Assembly: GCA_030594935.1 (NCBI GenBank)
Contig: JAUVEE010000009.1
Coordinates: 1-17,327, forward strand
DNA: 17,327 bases
Source of the DNA: a bacterium
Lineage (GTDB): Bacteria > Patescibacteriota > Minisyncoccia > Minisyncoccales > JAGLPU01
Reading direction: 5' to 3'
Shown here: piece after piece, positions 14,809-17,327 of the stretch
How positions within the stretch are numbered: the stretch's first letter is position 1
Layout: every line of letters begins with the position of its first letter
Notes under the pieces: model-generated
What the model was told of the DNA's origin: nothing
Databases searched by the model: none
Seen by the model: only the letters and a program-made list of their open reading frames with translations
Made by a program: the position numbers and the translations under genes

Positions 14809-14835
14809 AAAAACCGGCTTAAAAAGCTGGTTTTT
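14809..14835. terminator. Bidirectional rho-independent terminator
   Basis: A 12-bp stem (14809-14820 with 14824-14835; one G-T wobble) with an AAA loop is flanked by A-rich and T-rich arms, so it can end transcription of the SDR gene (+) and of the small membrane protein gene (-). The A and T runs lie inside the stem ends. Confidence 0.8.
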
Positions 14836-14942
14836 ACGATAAAACTACGTTCCGCTATTTGTTTCTTGTGAACCAACGGAAACAGATAAAACAGCTCTAG
14901 GTGGACAATCAAAAAAAGAGAATAAATTTGGTAAATATTTTA

Positions 14943-15266
14943 TTACTCGCCCACTTCTGACAAATCAGCATTAGAGCCAGAAAATTCCTCCATATCTATC
15001 AAATCCTCGGCAAATTGCTTTAAGGCCGCGTTTAATTCGTCTCCTAATCCCCTTAACAGGCTTATATCAAGGTTTTTTAAAGCTCCCCTTTCATTTGGTA
15101 CATTTCTATTCCCTTGCTCTTCCAGGACTTGTTTCTCTAATGATATATAATATTCCTCTTCTACTGTTTTCTGGTAATAAGAATAAATAGTTAAAACGGC
15201 GACTATCGCCACCATCACTACTGTCATTAGAAAATATCTGTCTTTGGTCATAAAATTAAAATTCAA
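14943..15266 (-). CDS. Small membrane-anchored hypothetical protein
   Basis: This protein of about 107 residues has no family that I recognise. Residues about 12-29 are a single strongly hydrophobic helix (FLMTVVMVAIVAVLTIY), followed by a charged, helix-prone region rich in Glu, Leu and Asn and an acidic C-terminus. It is likely anchored in the cytoplasmic membrane with the soluble part on one face. The start is uncertain. A GAGGG at 15277-15281 lies 10 nt before a TTG at 15266, whereas the first ATG is at 15251 and lacks a Shine-Dalgarno site; the ATG would give 102 residues. A promoter-like pair lies just upstream at 15301-15330, so the gene seems to form its own unit between tRNA-Ala and the bidirectional terminator. 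Good initiation and termination signals support a real gene. Confidence 0.65.
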   Translation of the reverse strand: MNFNFMTKDRYFLMTVVMVAIVAVLTIYSYYQKTVEEEYYISLEKQVLEEQGNRNVPNERGALKNLDISLLRGLGDELNAALKQFAEDLIDMEEFSGSNADLSEVGE

Positions 15267-15300
15267 TTAATTAATTCCCTCTTTCGACCTTTGCTGTTTT

Positions 15301-15330
15301 ATTTTACCACAAATCACAATTTTTAGACAA
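15301..15330 (-). promoter_or_regulatory. Candidate promoter of the small membrane protein gene
   Basis: Minus-strand TTGTCT (15325-15330) and TAAAAT (15301-15306) are 18 bp apart, just downstream of tRNA-Ala. Unlike the leaderless starts elsewhere, this one leaves a leader of about 30 nt containing a GAGGG ribosome-binding site. Confidence 0.45.
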
Positions 15331-15337
15331 GCTTTAG

Positions 15338-15408
15338 TGGACCTAGACAGAATCGAACTGTCATTTGAGCAATGCGAATGCCCTATTTTACCATTAAATT
15401 ATAGGCCC
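15338..15408 (-). tRNA. tRNA-Ala (anticodon CGC), CCA end not encoded
   Basis: This 71-nt sequence folds as a complete cloverleaf. It has a 7-bp acceptor stem containing the alanine identity wobble pair G3:U70, discriminator A73, a 4-bp D stem with GG in the loop, a 5-bp anticodon stem with loop TTCGCAT (anticodon CGC, reading GCG), a 4-nt variable region, and a T arm GACAG/CTGTC with loop TTCGATT. The base after the discriminator is followed by CTA, so CCA must be added after transcription. A weak TTGTCT-17 bp-TATTTC pair at 15420-15448 could be its promoter. Confidence 0.93.
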
Positions 15409-15449
15409 GATATAATTTAGAAATACCATAAAAAAGAAAACCAGACAAT

Positions 15450-15473
15450 AAAAAAGTCCCGCTTTGGCGGGAC
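15450..15473 (-). terminator. Rho-independent terminator of the degraded gene
   Basis: A perfect 7-bp GC-rich stem (15456-15462 with 15467-15473) with a 4-nt loop is followed on the minus strand by six T residues (15450-15455). It lies about 15 bp after the stop codon of the degraded Rossmann-type gene and isolates it from tRNA-Ala. Confidence 0.85.
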
Positions 15474-15489
15474 ATTAAAAGAACTTTCT

Positions 15490-15827
15490 TTAAAGCAAAG
15501 ACTTCAAGCAGTCTATAAACCGAGCCCTGTCGCGTGATATCCCCAGAGGTATTCGCTCTAAATCGCAGCATTTGACGGTTTTTCGGGACAATCTTTCTAT
15601 CTCTTCCCATAAATCAATGGTCTGGCGCAAACAGAATTGAGAAAAAGCTTTTTCTTGCGGAATTGAAGCCCATTCTTTTGGTCTGCCGAAAGGCTTAAGA
15701 TAAGGGGCTCCGGTTTCAACCTTGGTACCTGTTATTAAACGGCCTATTTGTTCCGCTATTTTCTCCAGTTTTTCCCGTATTTAAGATCAGCTGCGGAACC
15801 TATTACTCCTATTTGTAGTTTTTTCAT
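15490..15827 (-). pseudogene. Degraded Rossmann-fold (TIGR00725/LOG-like) gene, frameshifted
   Basis: From the ATG at 15827 the frame gives MKKLQIGVIGSAADLKY and then hits a stop after 23 codons. Shifting frame at about 15775 continues with REKLEKIAEQIGRLI, exactly what follows in the TIGR00725/LOG-like (lysine-decarboxylase-like) Rossmann family, so one base appears to be missing. After about residue 32 the product no longer looks like that family: the glycine-rich GGRGGVMEA region is absent, and an unrelated tail of about 80 residues, rich in Arg, Glu and Cys, runs to a TAA at 15490. This suggests a frameshift plus replacement or internal deletion. The unit still has an upstream leader structure and a strong terminator. 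The tail resembles nothing I recognise. The decay could be real, or partly a sequence error. Confidence 0.55.
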
Positions 15828-15834
15828 GGATTTT

Positions 15835-15950
15835 AAATAAAAAACCTCTTCAGCGAAGAGGTTGTTCAAATTATATTTACGCTAAAAAGCAACTCTTCGC
15901 TAACAAGAGGTTGAATAATGATGAAAATTGATTGAATTTCTAACTATCAT
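15835..15950 (-). promoter_or_regulatory. Possible leader-peptide attenuator (or tandem terminators)
   Basis: On the minus strand four segments are arranged as in classical attenuators: 1 = AACCTCTT (15905-15912), 2 = AGCGAAGAGTT (15891-15901), 3 = AACCTCTTCGCT (15852-15863), 4 = GAAGAGGTT (15843-15851). Segments 1:2 pair with one bulge, 2:3 pair over 11 bp with one bulge and a 27-nt loop, and 3:4 form a perfect 9-bp stem with a 3-nt loop followed by a T-rich tract, a textbook terminator (15835-15863). A 16-codon open frame begins upstream, and its stop lies between segments 1 and 2. The simpler alternative is two similar terminators in tandem behind tRNA-Pro. Confidence 0.45.
15900..15950 (-). 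CDS. Possible 16-residue leader peptide
   Basis: ATG at 15948-15950 opens a 16-codon frame, MIVRNSINFHHYSTSC, ending with TAG at 15900-15902 inside the first hairpin. It contains an uncharged, Ser/Thr-rich end with two adjacent His and a Tyr. The -10 box of a candidate promoter ends 6 nt before the ATG. There is no Shine-Dalgarno site, so it would be read from a leaderless mRNA. It is too short for coding statistics and is supported only by its position relative to the promoter and hairpins. Confidence 0.3.
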   Translation of the reverse strand: MIVRNSINFHHYSTSC

Positions 15951-15956
15951 ATTTCT

Positions 15957-15985
15957 AGTTTAATATAGTTCTGGAAGAATGTCAA
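15957..15985 (-). promoter_or_regulatory. Candidate promoter of the leader-peptide/degraded-gene unit
   Basis: A perfect consensus TTGACA (15980-15985) is followed after 17 bp by TAAACT (15957-15962). Transcription should begin at about 15950, the first base of the candidate leader peptide. It is downstream of tRNA-Pro, so the unit need not depend on read-through. Confidence 0.55.
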
Positions 15986-16040
15986 AGCTTTGTTTGTGTT
16001 CAGCTGAGTTAAATACAACTGGTTTATATGCTAAACTTTG

Positions 16041-16111
16041 TCGGGATACCCAGATTCGAACTGGGGTCACGCGCACCCGAGGCGCGCATACTACCATTAT
16101 ACTATACCCCG
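16041..16111 (-). tRNA. tRNA-Pro (anticodon CGG), CCA end not encoded
   Basis: This 71-nt cloverleaf has acceptor stem CGGGGTA/TATCCCG (one G-U), giving the bacterial proline identity elements C1:G72 and A73. The D loop contains AATGGTA. A very GC-rich anticodon stem CGCGC/GCGCG carries loop CTCGGGT (anticodon CGG, reading CCG, with G37). The T arm is CCCAG/CTGGG with loop TTCGAAT. The base after A73 begins CAA, so CCA is not encoded. It follows the CCA-adding enzyme gene by 23 bp on the same strand and is probably co-transcribed with it. Confidence 0.94.
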
Positions 16112-16134
16112 TTGAGTTCCACATCAAACCGGAT

Positions 16135-17327
16135 TTAGGTTACCCAATACTTGTTTTTAGTCATTTCATCGCGCTTAGTCTGTATTTTCTGGCGTTCTTC
16201 TTCGGCTTCTTTCACTTCTTTTTGAAAGTCTTTTCCCGATAATTTGCTTAATCTCTTAACTTCCTCTTGTAAAAGCTTTTTCTTGTTCTTTTCCGGCTCA
16301 AGTAAAACTTGGCCCAAAAGAACAGAAAGCATATCGCCGATTATCGGTCCGGGCTTGGCTTTCAGGATTTTTATCACTTCATTGCCGCTTATCTTAAGCA
16401 TTTTTACGGAAATCGGATCCTGGGCCACTTTTTCAATCAGATATTTCAAGTGCCTTAGCTTGTAAGGTTCTGCCTTGGGGCAGCCCGAGCCTATCCGATC
16501 GCACATTCTCACTTGCAAAAGCTCTTCCATATTTTCGGTGCCAACCTGGCGGACCAATCTCCGCACCGAAGCTTCTCCCACTTCGTCAACATTATAGTAA
16601 AAAAGGTGATAGCGCACCAATTTGGTGATTTTTTCTATATCTTTCTTGGAAAACTTCAAGCGATCTAGGATTTGCCGGCACATTTTAGCTCCCACAATCT
16701 CATGGTTATAGAAGGTGGAATCAGCGCCTTCGCCGCTTTTAACCCTGGGCTTGCCCACATCATGCAAAAGCGCAGCCATTTTAACATACTTGTTGAAACT
16801 CTTTTTAGCGGCAAACTCCAAACAAAGCAAATTGTGCTTATAAACCTCGTGGATATGGTGTTTGTTCTGGCCCACGCCATAACCCTCCTCCAGCTCCGGA
16901 ATGATGTGCTTTAACAGCCCTGATCCGCGCAAAAGCTCTATTCCTTCGGCTGCTTTGTCTGATGCGATAATCTTCATTAGTTCGTCTCTGATCCTTTCGG
17001 CGGAAACAAAGCGCATCCAGCTAATGTTTTTCTTGATAGCAGCTGCTGTTTTCGGTTCAATAGTAAAGCCGATAACAGTAGCGATTCTGACCGCCCTAAG
17101 CATTCTTAAAGCATCTTCGTTAAATCTATCTTCGGCCTTGCCCACTGCCCGAATAATCTTATTCTTTAAATCTTTTTCTCCGCCAAACAAATCAATGATT
17201 TTTAACCCTGACTTGTCTGGCTCAGCAGCCATGGCATTTACCGTAAAATCTCTTCTTTTCAGATCCTGCTCCAAGGTTTTAGCGAATCTTACTTTGTCCG
17301 GATGCCTTTTATCCGTGTATTTTGACT
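16135..17327 (-). CDS. cca: CCA-adding enzyme / poly(A) polymerase family nucleotidyltransferase, N-terminus cut by window edge
   Basis: The frame is open to the right edge of the window. The 397 visible residues start inside the nucleotidyltransferase head (HPDKVRFAKTLEQDLKRRDF, then TVNAMA), so the TTG at 17274 is not the true start and the catalytic GGxVRD/DxD part lies outside. NEDALRMLRAVR and the class II neck domain follow. An HD domain shows LLHDVGKPR and later YNHEIVGAKM and RYHLF histidines. The C-terminal 60 residues are a charged coiled-coil-like tail. The enzyme adds or repairs the 3' CCA of tRNAs using CTP and ATP. Both tRNA genes in this window lack an encoded CCA, so the host needs this activity. 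A class II enzyme with an HD domain argues for a bacterial host. A role in poly(A) addition cannot be excluded from sequence. Confidence 0.9.
   Translation of the reverse strand, partial: SKYTDKRHPDKVRFAKTLEQDLKRRDFTVNAMAAEPDKSGLKIIDLFGGEKDLKNKIIRAVGKAEDRFNEDALRMLRAVRIATVIGFTIEPKTAAAIKKNISWMRFVSAERIRDELMKIIASDKAAEGIELLRGSGLLKHIIPELEEGYGVGQNKHHIHEVYKHNLLCLEFAAKKSFNKYVKMAALLHDVGKPRVKSGEGADSTFYNHEIVGAKMCRQILDRLKFSKKDIEKITKLVRYHLFYYNVDEVGEASVRRLVRQVGTENMEELLQVRMCDRIGSGCPKAEPYKLRHLKYLIEKVAQDPISVKMLKISGNEVIKILKAKPGPIIGDMLSVLLGQVLLEPEKNKKKLLQEEVKRLSKLSGKDFQKEVKEAEEERQKIQTKRDEMTKNKYWVT

Noticed and set aside
14845..14935. Open minus-strand stretch ending in TAG between the small protein gene and the terminator
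   Set aside because: There is no start codon with support and no recognisable family. At about 30 codons it could be a gene remnant but cannot be supported.
15383..15610. 75-codon minus-strand open frame
   Set aside because: It runs through the terminator at 15450-15473 and into tRNA-Ala, and is in a different frame from the recognisable gene remnant.
15835..16040. T-box or other known riboswitch upstream of the degraded gene
   Set aside because: No T-box core motif or other familiar riboswitch consensus was found. Only the paired segments and the terminator are visible.
15979..16242. 87-codon plus-strand open frame
   Set aside because: It is the antisense of tRNA-Pro and of the 3' end of cca; such frames over tRNAs are common artefacts.
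1..17327. CRISPR array, insertion sequence or phage genes
   Set aside because: No spaced repeat series, transposase, integrase or long terminal inverted repeats were seen on either strand.

Overview
The window looks like bacterial chromosome from the candidate phyla radiation (Patescibacteria, probably Parcubacteria-like). Four observations support a bacterium. The CCA-adding enzyme is the class II type with an HD domain. tRNA-Pro has the bacterial C1:G72 and A73 identity elements. The promoters are sigma70-like, and BioY and UppS are present. TGA is used as a stop (ATGA gene junctions at 2567-2570 and 9266-9269), so this is not a lineage that recodes TGA as glycine. The lineage is inferred from gene style and compactness and was not tested by a search. 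Several genes nevertheless resemble archaeal families: a GTP-type dephospho-CoA kinase fused to an archaeal PPAT, an SCPx-type thiolase, a CarS-like CDP-lipid synthase and an archaeal-type alanine dehydrogenase.

Positions 1-11043 form one tightly packed minus-strand lipid operon. In transcription order it is uppS, a zinc-ribbon/DUF362 fusion, bioY, fabG, cfa, a fabZ-fabK fusion, an ornithine cyclodeaminase/alanine dehydrogenase homologue, a second fabK, two plsC-type acyltransferases, a broken biotin carboxylase gene, and a biotin carboxyl carrier gene that runs off the left edge. Most junctions are 2-15 bp gaps or short overlaps.

Positions 11044-14835 hold the supporting genes. Divergent from uppS is the CoA-biosynthesis fusion (+). 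Convergent with it, sharing a TTAA stop, is the thiolase (-), preceded by the CarS-like gene (-). Divergent from that is an extended SDR (+) that ends at a strong bidirectional terminator. A plausible combined scheme is as follows: BioY supplies biotin to the carboxylase; the thiolase, FabG and FabZ-FabK give condensation, ketoreduction, dehydration and enoyl reduction; PlsC enzymes esterify the chains; the CarS-like protein activates the product with CTP; Cfa modifies the chains. No acyl carrier protein, FabD or FabF/FabH is visible, so a CoA-thioester (ACP-independent) route is possible but unproven.

Positions 14836-17327 are RNA-related and partly decayed. They hold a small membrane-anchored protein, tRNA-Ala(CGC), a degraded Rossmann-type gene behind a possible leader-peptide attenuator, tRNA-Pro(CGG), and a CCA-adding enzyme that runs off the right edge. 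Neither tRNA encodes its CCA end. Four minus- or plus-strand starts lie 6-8 nt after a -10 box with exactly 17 bp spacing, which suggests leaderless mRNAs are common here.
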